DNA of 64,000 nucleotides from Ceriagrion tenellum (GCA_963169105.1 OY720643.1:78723696-78787695), one strand, 5' to 3'. Shown: positions 33,431-46,497, counted from the first letter of the stretch. Program-made: numbers and translations. The notes: generated from the letters alone by a model not told the origin.

Positions 33431-34363
33431 GAAAAAGACTTGGACTCAAAATTGTTCTCTGTTGTGTTCTTGAGGGTGAATTATGGGTTGCCCTTTGCTG
33501 TTTAATTAATTTCTTACCTTTTTACCGATATAAAAAAATGTATTTTTTCACAACTATTTAATACGGTACGACTAATTTCAACGCGTTGGCATCCTATTTC
33601 GTAGCAAAATGTCAACGTTAAAGGTATCTTCGATTTTAAGGCAGATTGTGTCTGATAATGACGGCTCTGCGTTGAAACAGGCGTTCATTAATAAATTCTG
33701 GTGAATAAATAAACGTTTTTACTTTGGTTTACTATAGAATACTCTAAACTTTGGCTTGATGCCATTGAATTTAGCTTAATTTTAAACTAACAACATAATA
33801 CTCAATGCTGTGAATTTTACTGTCAAATAATGTGCTCGTTTCAATTTAGCGCCATTATTAAAACTTGGGCCTGCCAGGATAGCATGAGATTAGGCCTATT
33901 TCCTAAGGAGTAGAAGATATAGTGTTAGAATTGAGATAATTATGACATTTTATGCAATGAATGGACAAGATATGTGCGATAATTGGCAGGAATGAGTAAA
34001 GCCTCCTTAGATGATTTGAATATCTCGATATTGGCTGACAGTCGTGTGCCTAAATAGACGTTTGATAAGGCAAAGAAAAATGCGACGGCGAGAATTGACT
34101 AAGAAATTATCAGGTGGGAGAGGTGGATCATACTCTTAACAGAAGGAATAATAGGAGTGTTAACAACAGGAGCAATTAAGATATGCGCGTGAGTACCTGA
34201 AATATAAGTGATATAAAAGCATAGTGCACCAAGGGAGATTTTATTTAAGCAGAATCAGCTAAACAGCCTTATAAAGAGGGGTTGAAATTTATCACTTCTA
34301 TGCATGCATGTACTTGAACTACCATTGGAAAATACTCAAATATAGCGGGTAAATGTTTTTAGG
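33431..34363. other. Unassigned, with possible decayed L5 end
   Basis: 34110-34210 (GGGAGAGGTGG... GAATAATAGGAGTGTTAACA, ACAGGAG) vaguely resembles the L5 C-terminal DNA at 26299-26400. The similarity is too weak to call. Confidence 0.25.
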
Positions 34364-34450
34364 AAATTGCCATGAGAAAATTCGGCCTGTACCGGGAATC
34401 GAACCACGGGCCTTTGGTTTGCTGGACCAATGAAATGGCTAAGCGCGGCA
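34364..34450 (-). mobile_element. tRNA-derived SINE module (family S2), minus strand
   Basis: B box (complement GGTTCGATTCC) at 34395-34405 within the phrase GGCCCGTGGTTCGATTCCCG, followed by GGCCGAATTTTCTCATGGCA on the minus strand. This matches the plus module at 35080-35165. Not a tRNA gene: no complete cloverleaf, and the tail is shared between copies. Confidence 0.6.
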
Positions 34451-35049
34451 TAAGTGCTGGTGAAGGATACTGTCTCTTGGTTGTGGATGGGTAGACGAGG
34501 AGTATTGAGATGACGGATGTTGACCAGAATTGGTCCGAATTGACCCTCCATGGGTCCGGTGGTCCCTGATTTGATGACGTACTCCGGCAGACCGCATGGC
34601 GTCTACCCGCAAAGGGAGCCAGGAGGACACCTAATCCCAATTATTTGGGCAACGGGCTCCTCCGGTTCTCAAAGATGTGCGGAAAGTTTTCGCTAAAGTT
34701 AGACTGACGGCTACTCGTCTCACGTTGTTTGGGTAACCTAACTAATACGAGTACTTCGGGGAGGCGGAGGCCCAATTGAGGTCCTTTTGACCTCAATCCG
34801 CCTCATTGGTGTCGGCCTGGAATGGGGCTGTTGGCTCTCTAACCTTCCCTTCCTATTCCTTCCCTTCCCACTGCTTCCTTGCCTTTGAGATAAGCGATTA
34901 GCTTGAGTCCGAGGTGGAAGTTGTAATCCTGCGGCGAGAGCCGAAACACTTGTCTCTTGGTTGTGGCTTATTCGAAGCCCTCTTCTCCTTTACGTTGCCA
35001 TATTTGACGGACCGCAAGGGCCTAATATCTAGTTGTCTTGTATTCACCA
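34451..35049. other. Sequence between opposed SINE modules
   Basis: GC-moderate, with TGTCTCTTGGTTGTGG at 34471 and again at 34955, and CCTTCCC runs near 34850. No coding evidence. The flanking opposed modules raise the possibility that 34364-35165 moved as a unit. Confidence 0.35.
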
Positions 35050-35165
35050 AAATTGCCATGAGAATTAGGAATCCTGGATAGCGTAGTGATCTGCGTATTG
35101 GTACGGCAAATCAAAGGTCCGTGGTTCGATTCCCAGTCCAGGCCGAATTTTTCTCATGGCAATTT
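35050..35165 (+). mobile_element. tRNA-derived SINE module (family S2) with palindromic ends
   Basis: A-box-like GGATAGCGTAGTGATC (35087-35102) and an exact B box GGTTCGATTCC (35123-35133). The unit is bounded by AAATTGCCATGAGAA (35050-35064) and its perfect inverse (35151-35165). The bounding 15-mer also begins the minus module at 34364. Confidence 0.65.
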
Positions 35166-38100
35166 CTTCAATTGAACTACCATATCTACGCATGTATAAG
35201 GCGTAGGTTTTTTTCCAAAACATCGATATATATAAAATTAAAACGCGTAATACACGAGGAAGGTAAAAATGGGAACTCTTGGCGGATCAGGTGATGAACA
35301 AAAAAATAACTTTAGGGCTACCTCAAAAAATAGTGGGCCCAACGAAGGCTCATTGATGGTGTCAGTGAAAAGTTTATTATCTAAAGAACGATGAGTTATC
35401 CAAAGAAATGAAAAAAAACCAAAGTCGTATTCTTTTTTTCAGAACTCGGTACTTTTCCGTATGCCTATTGGGTAATAGAGAATTATTTAGTTCATACGAA
35501 TAATTAATGCAGAAAGCAAAGTCATTATCTCGCTCAACAGCTCCTCAAACCTTAGGTAATTGTTTTGTTTCTCAATTCTTAATATTTTTACAGTTATAAC
35601 TTTAATCTTATTTAGGTTCAAGAATGCATGATAATCTTATTTCATATTCTATTCGAGTATGACGTTGTTTGTGGATAATTTGATTCAAAAAACAAACTCG
35701 CAACTTTAGCTGTAAGTATCTTAATAATGCTGGACAAGATCAAAGATTTTAAATCTAATTCATCTTGCAAGTTTTGTTTTAGTTTTAGTTTTTTATTGTA
35801 GGTTTTGGTTTAATTGTTGACGATCAATGCGCTCAATTTTTATGCATTATTAAGGGTTCTTGGCTAGTATGTGGAAAATAGTTATTAACTTTTTATGACT
35901 GCTGTCAAGAGACGAAATTGGGCCGCCATATGCATTCATAGTATCTCGAAAGTTCTGGCTACGCAGTACAAGTTTATCCCGAATATATTCCCGAGCATTT
36001 CCTCCAAATGTCCTCCCTCTTGACCATCCCGTTAGAAAGGCGTCCTTTTTCCTTCAACGGAAAAATATTTCTCCTACCTGGCGATTCGATTTCCTGGAAG
36101 GAAAGAGGAGCGGCCGTAGACTTTGTTCCCACTTGGGATTTTTTCCAAATTCGGAGAAGGAAATTCATGATTTGAGTTGACTCCGTTTTACCCAAGGGAT
36201 CCGATTCTATCTGCTTCAGTTCAATGGAAGTATAAATACAATAAATCATCTATAAATAAGATAGGATCAAGTATTTTGGAAAAATATCTATTCTCTCTCT
36301 ATGAAAGTGTAGGAAAGAGTACAGCAAAATGACAGACAGCGGATGCCGTTTTTGCAGTATTGTTGTTTTTCCTTAAATTTTTATTTCCATATAAGCTCCT
36401 ATAATTCGTCAAAAATAAACTTAAAGCTGTTAGTTTAGTATCTTAGACACCATTGAAGTCTATTTTTAAGTCCAATTAACAGATATACGGGAGTTCTAAT
36501 TTCGGGTACTTTACAGTTGTGAGTGAGACAGGCTACTAAAATTTTACTTCCAACTAAGTTTAACCGTAAGATACCAGCATGACGCAAATTGAAGATCTAC
36601 TGTAGCCTCTACAACTAATTTTTAAGGGATTTGCAAAAGTTCATTCACAGTCGAAATCCACAGTAAACACATGAACCACGAAAACCAAACGCCATGCAGC
36701 GATGAACGCCAGAATCGATATAGTAAATGCTAAAATCTATGCGACAGAGAAACTCGGAAACAATGCATTTGTCTTATTTCATTTATTTCTCTATTCCATG
36801 GAGACATAAACGGATAAATAATGTTAGTTAAGAGCCTTAGTTTCTAGTAATTCAGTCTAACTAATTAAATCAGTAAAGAAACTGCAGAAAAAGCAACAAA
36901 ATATCTCTGAGAACTAGCAGATTGGCAAAGATGAGAAACTAAAAAAATTATGGTGCCAAAGGTGAATATTGAGAATGATTACAAAAAATGGGGAATATTT
37001 AAGTCACCATAGGTAAATAAGTATTAAAACGTAATAAATTAAATGTCTCAATCACATATGGCACAACATCGCGATATGTTATGGTAAATTGATCTTCAAC
37101 TACGGTTTATCAATCGTTCATGCATTTCTGTACACTAAGCCACTCTGCACTGACTTGGATGCGGAAGATGGCAAGAGAAACTCTCGAAATATATCGTGTA
37201 ATCAGGGCATAACAGATATAATTTAGATAACAGACATGATTTATATAATTTGCAGTTGACAATTATTTGACCAACCTTTGTGTGATTCCTGTGAACGACT
37301 TCGGAAATAAATTATACATGTATAACCTTTCAGTGACGTCATTCCTAGGTTTCTAATTGTGCATCGTTTCTCGCTGAGAAGCGGTAAGAAGAAGAATTTT
37401 TTAGTAATGAAGAAGAATCATTTCAGTAATGCAGCATTTTTTTCCATATCGTTCGTGATTTATCTATTAATTTTAGGGCGTACTTATGATACAAATAACT
37501 GTTCATTTAATATGTCGTGCTTATCATTGTTACTCAAGATAATTAATGAAGAAACAGTACATACTGGGAAAAATTCATTTGGAAACGTGTTGTTGGAAAT
37601 CACGTTCTAGAGAGTCGACCAATTTCTCACTTCTTCTGCTGTATGCATTATCCATCTTTGTGTGTAAACAGATTCATAATCAGAAAACGGCCTTATCAAC
37701 CTATAGAATGGCCTCATCTTAATTATCTAGAGTTATTTTCAGGAAAACTTTTACATTGAATCATACTAAACTGTTTAAATTAGACTATCTTTAGGGTGAT
37801 AAATTACACGTTCTCTTATCTCATGCATTCCGGTGATAACATGACCTAGGTACCTTTAAAAAAATTTTCAACTAGGCTCGACCATTTCAATCATAAAATA
37901 GAATGCCTCTCGTGTCACTACTGAAAAAACTTTTACAGTACATAACTTCCTTTTGCCATCACGTTTAAATGGCAAAGGTTAACTTCAGTTAATGGAAATA
38001 AGAAATCATTCAATATGCAATTATACATAAGTGAGAAATTAAAGGTGTCGATATGAGCTATTCATGTATTGATTACAACAAAAAACAGAAATAACTAAAG

Positions 38101-39499
38101 TCGCACAAAGTCCTCATATTGTGGGTAATTGCAGTAAAGTCTCTTAATAGGGAAAAATTATGCATTAAAATATTATAGTGATGTATGGATGTTTCTAAAG
38201 TCCTATAAAGGATGGGAGAAGCCGTTTTGTGATCTGAACAACAATTTTTTTGTATTTTACCGCTATTGAATAACGTTGATAAAGATGACCAATGAGATTT
38301 TACATTTATAGTCAAATAATACGAGAGAAAAATCGTGAAATGAGCGGAAACTTTAGTCGCTGAAGGTGTTTTTCTACCATTAATTTAAAGTTGATATTTT
38401 CATGATGGCAAGTAAATGTGAATGTTAGGTATAAAAATAAAAAATAACAGTGACAGAAAGGACTTTGTGAAAGAAATAAATTTGTCCGTATGGAAGTAAA
38501 ATTTAGGAAGTTTAGCATTCATCAATTTCAATGAAAAAAATACCATGATTGTTAGAGTCTAATCAATGAGAATTCATGTCGTAGATGGTATGAAAAAGTG
38601 TACCAGGGTATCGTTTATATTGTGACATTCAATATGGCAAAACGGAAAATTTTAGGTCCCAATCAATCTCACTCTAAAAAGACTTTACTGTTATTTCATT
38701 CATATAGAATCCGGGGAAAAGCGATGACTGCTGACGTATTCATTGTATTAAAACAAATAAAATCTTTACTACTTTGTTTTATTTATTTAGCCGTTGGCGG
38801 AGTCATGTTTTTATGTTGCGATGACGTGAGCTGTCTCAATTATTTATCTGTTGTCCTTGCGATCTGCTCCTCGTCCAATAAAGTGTTACGCAAGGAAAAT
38901 AATAAAGTGGGCACATCAGGCTAGGACTGTGTAGAGAGAGATATGGTGCCGGAATGAAAGTTGATTTATGGCAATTTCATGAGTGATTAATGGTTGGCTC
39001 ATCTGTGGAAGGAGTCCAATGGACCAGTTTGTCCCCTGTAACGGCCGGCGAGCGAAATTTGACCGCTTCGGCGCTATCGAATTTGTCTTGGAGAAGCATT
39101 ATGCCCAGCATACCCTTCACTGTGTTCTCAAATCGAGGATATATATTGACCAGAAGGCCGGGCTCATATGGCGTGAAAGGAATATTCTCACACTGAATTT
39201 GCCATGATCGTTAATTAAAATCACGTTTGAAGAGAAAAAGATAAGCGAGCAACTTAAGCGATAAAGGTATTCACGAAGAGACTTTGCTAGAATTATGCCA
39301 AAAATCATGGTAAATGATTATTGTTGAGCCATTGCTGTTCACTATTTTAAATTTTAGCATCTACAGCAAGTTAGGCCTCCGAGTTTGTGCTTAACTTCTT
39401 GAATCAGCGTTTCAGAAAATGAAATTTATGACGGAAAAGATCACATCTTCGAGAAAATGAACAAATTTACGTGTAGTCATGGTATCGAGGTTTTCAATA
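35166..39499. other. No recognisable gene; one hammerhead-like motif
   Basis: Mostly A+T-rich. At 37162-37189 CGGAAGA, an AGAG/CTCT stem and GAAA recall the hammerhead core with one core change. A somewhat GC-richer patch at 36000-36200 has a minus frame without recognised domain. Confidence 0.4.
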
Positions 39500-39810
39500 C
39501 AGTAAACCCTCGATATGCGTCGTTTCGATTTACGTCTGATTCGATGATACGTCCAGGCTGACGAGGGTCGATGGTAAACTTTTCCCTTTTTAATTCTAAT
39601 AAATTGACCAAATGTGCTTATGTATGCGTTTTTGTTAACTGAGACAATCATTCTAACTGAAATAGCTATTTTTTCCAAGATGAAGACAAAAAATGAACTT
39701 CGAAATTAAAGCCTTGATTTATCTTGGATTAAAGTGGTCACGAATATCTGGATCCGTTTTACGTCGCTCTTCTTCAACACGCATCTCCGACGTAAATCGA
39801 GGACTTACTG
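39500..39810. mobile_element. pogo/Tigger-like MITE, copy 1
   Basis: Starts CAGTAAACCCTCGATATGCG, ends ...CGTAAATCGAGGACTTACTG, flanked by TA at 39498-39499 and 39811-39812. CAGT...CTCG...TTACG termini with TA duplication are typical of pogo/Tigger elements. 311 bp, no coding capacity. A sibling is at 40017-40345. Confidence 0.85.
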
Positions 39811-40016
39811 TATGTAATAGTTCACAATTCCACTGTTAACGGTGTAAGCAGAACGATGCCCTACGAGTGGCGATGCGATTCGATATATCGATACACTCGC
39901 TATTTCAATAGAAGTCAACTTCCATGTGTAAAACCGGCTTTACTAGGTCCCTTTAGCTCTTTGATCGATTGATGCATCGTTTTACATCGATTTTGTATTT
40001 TTCATTATGAAAAGTA

Positions 40017-40345
40017 CAGTAAGTCCTCGGTATGCGTAGTATCGATTTACGTCTGATTCGATGTTACGTCCATGCTGACGAGGGTCGATGGAAAACTTTT
40101 CCCTTTTAAATTCTAATAAAATAGACCAAATATGCTTATATATGCGTTTTTGTTAACTCAGACATAATCATTCTAACTGAAATAGCTATTTTTTCCTAGA
40201 CGAAGACAAAAAATGAACTTTAAATTAAAGCCTTGATTTATCTTGGGATTAAAGTGGTCACTAATATCATGATCCGTTTCATGTTGTTTTGACTTATTTC
40301 GCTCTTCTTCAACACGCATCTCCGGCGTAAATCGGGAACTAACTG
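40017..40345. mobile_element. pogo/Tigger-like MITE, copy 2
   Basis: Starts CAGTAAGTCCTCGGTATGCG, ends ...AATCGGGAACTAACTG, flanked by TA at 40015-40016 and 40346-40347. Collinear with copy 1 along its whole length, with a small extra stretch near the right end (TGTTGTTTTGACTTATTTCG). Both lie in the same orientation 206 bp apart. Confidence 0.85.
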
Positions 40346-40347
40346 TA

Positions 40348-43300
40348 TGTCAAGACGAGGCATGCTGTGCATATAGTGGTTTTCGCGGTATTGAAAGACC
40401 TAAGTGGGATGTATCAAATTAAACGAGTGAAATAACTGGTTTTTGTATGAATCCAAGAAGCAAATCGCAGAAAAGTGTTTATATCACAATATTGTTAAAA
40501 ACCTTCCTAAAACACGACTCATCTGTGTAGGCATATTCAAAACAAAATATCACTCAGTTAATTTATAATATGAAAAGTACAACGTAACATAGGTAACAAT
40601 AGATATTGCGCTACTGCATTTACGATCAAATCAACGTATAATGCTTTATATCCGACATCAATAAATATGGAACAGAGTTTTGCTAAATCCTAGCTTAATT
40701 AATGCAATAAATACTTCTACTCATTAATTAAATCTTAACTCATCTGTAGCAGTATGCACTCAGGGTCCTATGAATAGGACAGTTAATTTTACAAGAACTC
40801 TTAGAGATATATCATCAATAAATATTTTACTGCCTTTTGGCTGACAGAAAGCATGTTGACTAAATCTCGTGAAATTTTATATTAAAAACTAATGGAGTCG
40901 TTGAGTATTATCATGATTTATGTGACATTATAATCTTAGTTTGGTGAAGAATTTTTGCTTTAGTGCGAGTTTGAAAGAAGATGAGACTACTGAGAACGAT
41001 TACGTGCTCTATTAACCACATTAATGCCGTTCCACGGCTTCTTTTTTCCCTTATTATTTCCGTCGAAACTTCCACCGATATCTGTATTGAAGGATGGCAT
41101 ATAACTTATGACTATGATGCTTTGACATCTTTTGTTGTGACGATCGTTCACTCAGCAGTCAATCAAAATCGGTAGAATTACATACGATTTCAGTTCGGGA
41201 AACTGTAAGGACGGTTTTAATTTTGAAGTGCCAGCTAGTCGAATCCCCAGAGAAGTGTCAGTATGAAAAGTGAGGGCCAATAAACATATCTGATTGGAAT
41301 TTTTTGATGAAATTTAAACTAAAATTTGTTGAAAAACTTTAGGGCCATAAGCACTGTGAACAAGGAGTAAAATATTAAATGGGATACATTTGAACTTTAT
41401 TGAACAAGAATTATTATTTTGGACCTTTATTGTTTAACTGACGACAGTTATGGCAAATATTCGTTGCAGAATGGTTTATGCTTAGTTTAAGTGTATAATT
41501 TTGAAAAATTGGTGAATAGTTAAAAAAATTTCATTGAATGGTTTTAATTTCTATCGATATTGACCGACTATTTTTGCTATAAAAGTCACTATGCTTTCTC
41601 ACTAAAATCCTATCCAGTCCAGTATGAGATACTTTTAATTGTTCATCGGGACCCATTCATTTTTCAGGAGGAAAACTAGCGTGAAATTCAATATGCACGA
41701 TGAATTATTAAAATGAGAAAATTCCATGATCCTCGAACCGTCTTATAAGCTTTATCAAGTTATACAAACAGACAAGTTTTCACTTATATACAAAAGTGCG
41801 GATAAATTTAATTCTTGAACGTCGAGGAGTCGTCCCCTTCGAACCGAACTTCAGGCGACGATCTCCTGGGTCCTCAACTGGATGTAAACATCTCGTGTTT
41901 TCACGAGTAACCCCGGAAATCTTCCTCCCCTCTGCCACCCCTTGATTTTTTGCGCCTTCCAATGCCGAAACCCTGTGAGTGTCGCTGTTTTTTAAGGGAC
42001 CGAAAGGGAAGAAAAAGATGAAAGGGGACACCTTTGAGGATGCTGAAATAAATTATGAAACTTAAGAGAGGGAAGGAGGGCTCCGACGATCCAGGTGCGG
42101 TTTCCATTGGAAGAAAAGGGCGCATGGAGGCAAAAAAATGAGAAATAATGATAAAAATTAAAAAAAAACAAAAGAGTAACAGTCTCCGGGCCCTAAAGGT
42201 GGTTGGATGGGACTAAAAACGATAAATATTCAGTTATGCAAATCCCAAATATCTCTTCCTTCAGCCTCTAATCTTCTTTGCCTTAAAAATATATGTACGC
42301 GTACCGCAAGGTATACCTCTTGTGTCTTCCCTCTTCCATTTTTTTTATATTTTCCTGGACGAAAGAACATACATGTGTGTGTGTATGTGTGATAGTGTCC
42401 GCTTGGAGGATTTCTTAAACCGCCGACCCAGAAAGGTCTGATGAGAATGCTTGGGAGAGGGAATAGAGTTTTGGGAAAAATTATGAAAAAGTGTATAAAT
42501 GTATATTTTTTCATTTTTTAAAAGATTCTCCCTCCTCTCCCTTAATCCTTTGAGAGGGTTTTTAATCTTGTGGATAGGGGAAATGATTATTTTTTCCGTT
42601 CGGGACTACTTGAGAGGTTTTAGGTTATTGCGATAAGAGCGTTCCTGGCCATTTTTTTTCGAAGCCCTCCTTTGCACACTCCTTCGTTTCCCTTTCTTTC
42701 TCCGTATTTGACCCTTTAACCCTAAACGTAGCCCATCGCCTATTCCAATCCTTCTGAAATGATGAAAATTTCCCGTTTCTAAAAACGTACTTTTATGTAA
42801 AGTACATAATTTTTATGCGATTATTAGTCAAGAATGCGTCTTTGTTTGCGGTCGCAACGGCCGTATATTCTATTCCAGTGTCCATATCTCTCTGTTTTCT
42901 CTTCTGTTGGCTTGAGAAAGTCATCACTTCTTATTGAATTTGATGCCTTTGGCCATGAATTTTAAAGAGAGGTATCTCATCCCTCTGAAAAATTGCCAAA
43001 ATATTTAACAATGACCGAACATATTTCCGAAAAATGATGCCCAAAATTTCTATCAGTTTTCCTTGGGATATCGTTCGGCGATTTGAAACACGTTACACGC
43101 GAATTTTTCCAATGATTACTCGCTTTTGAGAAACAATCGTTATTGCGTACAGTTCACACTTACTTATATGGCTTATGTATTCAAGTTTGTGTGGAAACTG
43201 TCAGTCGTTTATATTTTATAAAGATGATAAATGCATATTGTGCAAGTTCCACCCTGATACAGAATCCGCCTTCATCACACAGTAATTCTTCCAATTATTC

Positions 43301-43569
43301 TAGTGAATGAAACACACTGTTTCTCGATGTTCGCTACCTTTGTGGTACTCCATCAAACATTTATTAACCTGAAACTTTTATGGACCTCAGAATATTGTAT
43401 TACAGACTATTCACCGTTAATTAACGCTTTCTCTTAAGGGTGGAAATTCACTATGACTCAAATCATTTGACTCGACGAGGATTCGATGCCGGATATTCCA
43501 ATTGCCGGTCAGGTGTGTTTTCTAGTTACACCACTAAGTCATTTTCGTCAAGGCGAATTTAGAGGTGGG
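40348..43569. other. No recognisable gene
   Basis: A+T-rich to 41800. 41820-42450 is GC-richer with overlapping minus frames and a short (GT)n at 42372. No recognised domain or element end. Confidence 0.4.
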
Positions 43570-43572
43570 TTC

Positions 43573-44110
43573 TACATCTACATCTGCGTGATACCCTGCG
43601 AGCCACCACGAGGGTGTGTGGCAGGGGGTGAAGATCACCAAACATGCACTATTGACATGCAAGTAGGATATTTAAGGGAGATATTCTATAATAGGGTCAC
43701 ATGGAGCTAGCTTCTAGATGGTTAGTATCTACATAATAAGGAAGGGATTCTTGGTTGTTATTACATGCATCATGCACTACAGACTACTCTAACTATATTT
43801 CACCTACCTATCCCTTTGCCTATTGTTCTCTCTTATAGTACGAGGGAAAAATGACATTTTAAATCTATCGGTACGACAATCTATCTCTCTAATCTTGTTA
43901 ATTTGATCAAACCTAGCATAATACGCAGGGGTTCTAAATATATATCTAACGTCATCTGTGAACTACTCTGTTTCGAATTTACTTAAAAGGTTTAACCTAA
44001 ATTTTAACCTGAGTTGTGATAGTAATTCCCATCCTAGTTCTTCTATTAAGCTCGTAACACTTATACAAATGCAAATGGGTTTAATCAAACTAGACGTTCA
44101 AGCCTCGAGT
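43573..44110 (+). repeat. CTACATCTACAT interspersed repeat, longest copy
   Basis: TTCTACATCTACATCTGCGT, CCCTGCGAGCCACC, GGTGTGTGGCAGGGGGTG, followed by TAGTACGAGGGAAAAATGAC and AATCTATCGGTACGACAATC. The repeat runs about 500 bp with no coding potential seen. It is best preserved at its left end. Confidence 0.6.
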
Positions 44111-45092
44111 CTACATTGTGGTACATGAGACGTTAGGTACGTAACATATCATTTGCAAATGCAATGATTGAAAATTTGAATTTTTCTCTTCCCATCATTT
44201 TTTCAATGTCTCTCCATCTTCCCTCAAACCTATCTTCCTCATGTGTCCACGAATATCAGGCTAAGAGGATTGAAAGAGGGCATTTCTTTTTCGGAATGAA
44301 ATACAGCAATCTTGCCAAACCGATCACACAACTACTCTTACCCACAAAGCGTTCTCTCCCATTTTCACAGGTTGGGGAATGTTTGCCAATAACTATTGCC
44401 CGCGGGATTAGAAAGAAGGTTTTTATTGGCTCGTCAATTTCTCCACTTGTTAATTTTTTCGATGATAAGGTCGCCGAGGGTGAGGTCTCTAATTTTTTTA
44501 AATGCTGAGATTTTCATAAAATTTCTTTTCAGTTTTCGTTCGGGCATGTGACTCGAAGGAACGCTCTCCCGCTATCCCATTGGTTTTCGAGTATTTCCTT
44601 CAAAGTGATACCTGTCCATTCCCATCTCGGTAAAGAATTACATTTGTAACGACGCCATTTTTAGTGCACCAGGATCCTTGTCTCTTTCTTTCATTCTGCC
44701 GGCTATTCCAAAAATGGACAAAGATAAGTTCGATTTCTAATTTTTTCTTCAACGTCATAGGTGTGTGTAGCAGTTAAATTTCGATCAGATTTTTTAACCA
44801 AATTTTTTTCTACATACATTTGGAATTATAGTTTGTATTCCAATGATATTAATAGTTGTTATTAAAGGCAAGATCTCTTAAGATGCAACATTGCCTTGTG
44901 GTCAAAGTCCTTCATCCCTCCATTACTATAACATTTATATTTTTCATATTTTCAATGAAACGATATGCCATTATTTAAGGAGCATTACATTTGTCCAAAG
45001 AGAGAAAAAAATCAAAGACCACCAGAAAGAATTAATCCGTGGAGCTTCTAATAAAAGGTAGGTCGTGTGCATCGTTTGGTTGGAATGCTGTT
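44111..45092. other. No recognisable gene
   Basis: A 114-codon plus frame at 44164-44508 has no recognised domain and is not bounded by splice signals that stand out. Confidence 0.35.
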
Positions 45093-45185
45093 ACAAACGA
45101 GGGCTATCCAAAAAGTAATTTCTCACTTTTTTTATCAAAAACTTTTTTTCTACAAAAATAAAGTTTACACTTATCAAAAAAAGAT
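45093..45185. mobile_element. Possible mariner end fragment
   Basis: ACGAGGGCTATCCAAAAAGT at 45097-45116 resembles mariner terminal repeats of the GAGGG(C/T)TATCCA type. No transposase and no opposite end follow; a LINE tail begins at 45198. Confidence 0.35.
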
Positions 45186-45189
45186 GTTT

Positions 45190-45260
45190 TATATCATCAT
45201 CAACGATTGTTCAATCCTAAGATCGCTTGACTGCAGCCCTCTACCCTTCCATGTATACAT
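45190..45260 (-). mobile_element. LINE 3' end fragment (family L2)
   Basis: GTTCAATCCTAAGATCGCTT and GACTGCAGCCCTC(T/C)ACCCTTCC match the L2 terminus at 20207-20250 almost exactly. The tail on the minus strand is (GAT)n. Only about 60 bp of the family remain. Confidence 0.65.
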
Positions 45261-45264
45261 GTAA

Positions 45265-45455
45265 ATGTTTATACAAAAAGGTAGAAAGAAAGTGGATAGG
45301 AACACATAAAATGGACAAACACAGTGGTGGTGGTGTGAAGATGTAACGATGGCCGATTCCAATCAGAAAATATTCGACTGGACCGGAAATCGAACCACGG
45401 ACCTTTGGATTTCGCGTCCAATGCTGAGCACTGAATTACGGCTGGATTGCCCACT
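45265..45455 (-). mobile_element. tRNA-derived SINE copy (family S1), minus strand
   Basis: Minus strand: GGTCCGTGGTTCGATTTCCG (B-box region 45385-45396), GGTCCAGTCGAATATTTTCT, then GGAATCGGCCATCG and ATCTTCACACCACCACTGTG, matching the copy at 35-185 in head and tail. Confidence 0.65.
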
Positions 45456-45499
45456 ATTGCCGTTGATTTTTGGCTTAGAAAGAAAGTTCGTAGAAACTT

Positions 45500-46142
45500 C
45501 AGAATAAATGGTGAGGGAGGCATGGGGAGAGAGAGAGAGGCAGGAAGAAATTTAGGAGAATATTTTGATGAAGTATGATTTGCAGACGATAAAGCATTGA
45601 TTATTCAGTCAGTCAAGGGGTTACATTCAATGATGAATGCATTGGAGGTGCAGTGCGAGTTGAATAGAAAGAAGATAAACCATTAAAGGACGAAAGTCAT
45701 GAGATTCTTTAGAAACAAGAAGCCGGGTCTTAATGTAACGGTGGGAGGACACAAAATTGAGGAAATCGTCCAGTTTGCGTATTGGGGTAGTATTTTAGAG
45801 GAGAATGGGTTAAATGTTAGGGAAATAAGATGTAAAATTACCATTGCTAAAGAAGCTTTCTGTAAGAGGATGGAATTGATGAGAGGGTCTGAGTATAGAC
45901 GTGAAGAAAAGGCTGGTGAAAAAACCCTGATACGGAGCGTGGCGCTGCATTGGGTAGAAACGTGGCCATTACGAAGGAAGGATGTACGTAGACTTGAAGC
46001 GTTGGAGATGTGGGTGTAGAGAAGGATGGTGCGGGTAAGCTGGGTGGCTAGGAAAACGAACAAGGAGGTTTTGGATATGATTGGAGAGAAAAGGACACTA
46101 GTGGCGGAGGTCCGGAGGAGGCAGGAGAGGTGGGCTTCTTTA
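45500..46142 (+). pseudogene. LINE reverse-transcriptase remnant (family L5)
   Basis: In a single register the plus strand reads LGEYFDEV-stop-FADDKALIIQSVKGLHSM (catalytic FADD at 45579-45590), NRKKINH-stop-RTKVMRF, KIEEIVQFAYWGSILEE, REIRCKITIAKEAFCKRMEL, KTLIRSVALHWVETWPLR, VRRLEALEMWV-stop-RRMVRVSW, TNKEVLDMIGEKRTLVAEVR. This is the RT catalytic half plus thumb of an arthropod LINE. Three in-frame stops but no frameshift suggest moderate age. Its C-terminal continuation (GRGKPRKLW...) is seen separately at 26299. Confidence 0.8.
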
Positions 46143-46497
46143 TTTCTTGTGTATTCCAGAACTGTACAGTGTACACTGTTCATCTTTGCCCAGTGAACGT
46201 TTTAATAACTATTCAAGTTAGCCGGAAAAAATTCACGGACCAAACTTCACTTAAGTATATCTATTTCTACGCTCCATTCACGTTGTATTAAAATTGATTC
46301 AAGAATTACATTTTGAAATGATTGCGTCAATTAAAACATTGCCATATCTTTGATTGACGGCGCGGAATTGAAAATTTAAGCGAAAACTGTTAAAAATATG
46401 TGTCATTTATTTATCGCGGTATCTTGATGTGTATTAACATCCATGGTAATCATATGGAACGCATTTTTTTCGTGTTAGGAGATAATCTGTACATAAA

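Noticed and set aside
34110..34310. A further L5 LINE end
   Set aside because: Only scattered resemblance (GGGAGAGG, ATAATAGGAGT) to the 26299 copy; no protein blocks or tail could be aligned.
35087..35160. Possible tRNA gene with a perfect B box
   Set aside because: No complete acceptor stem or cloverleaf. The same head and tail recur at 34364, and the unit is bounded by inverted 15-mers, so it is a SINE-type module.
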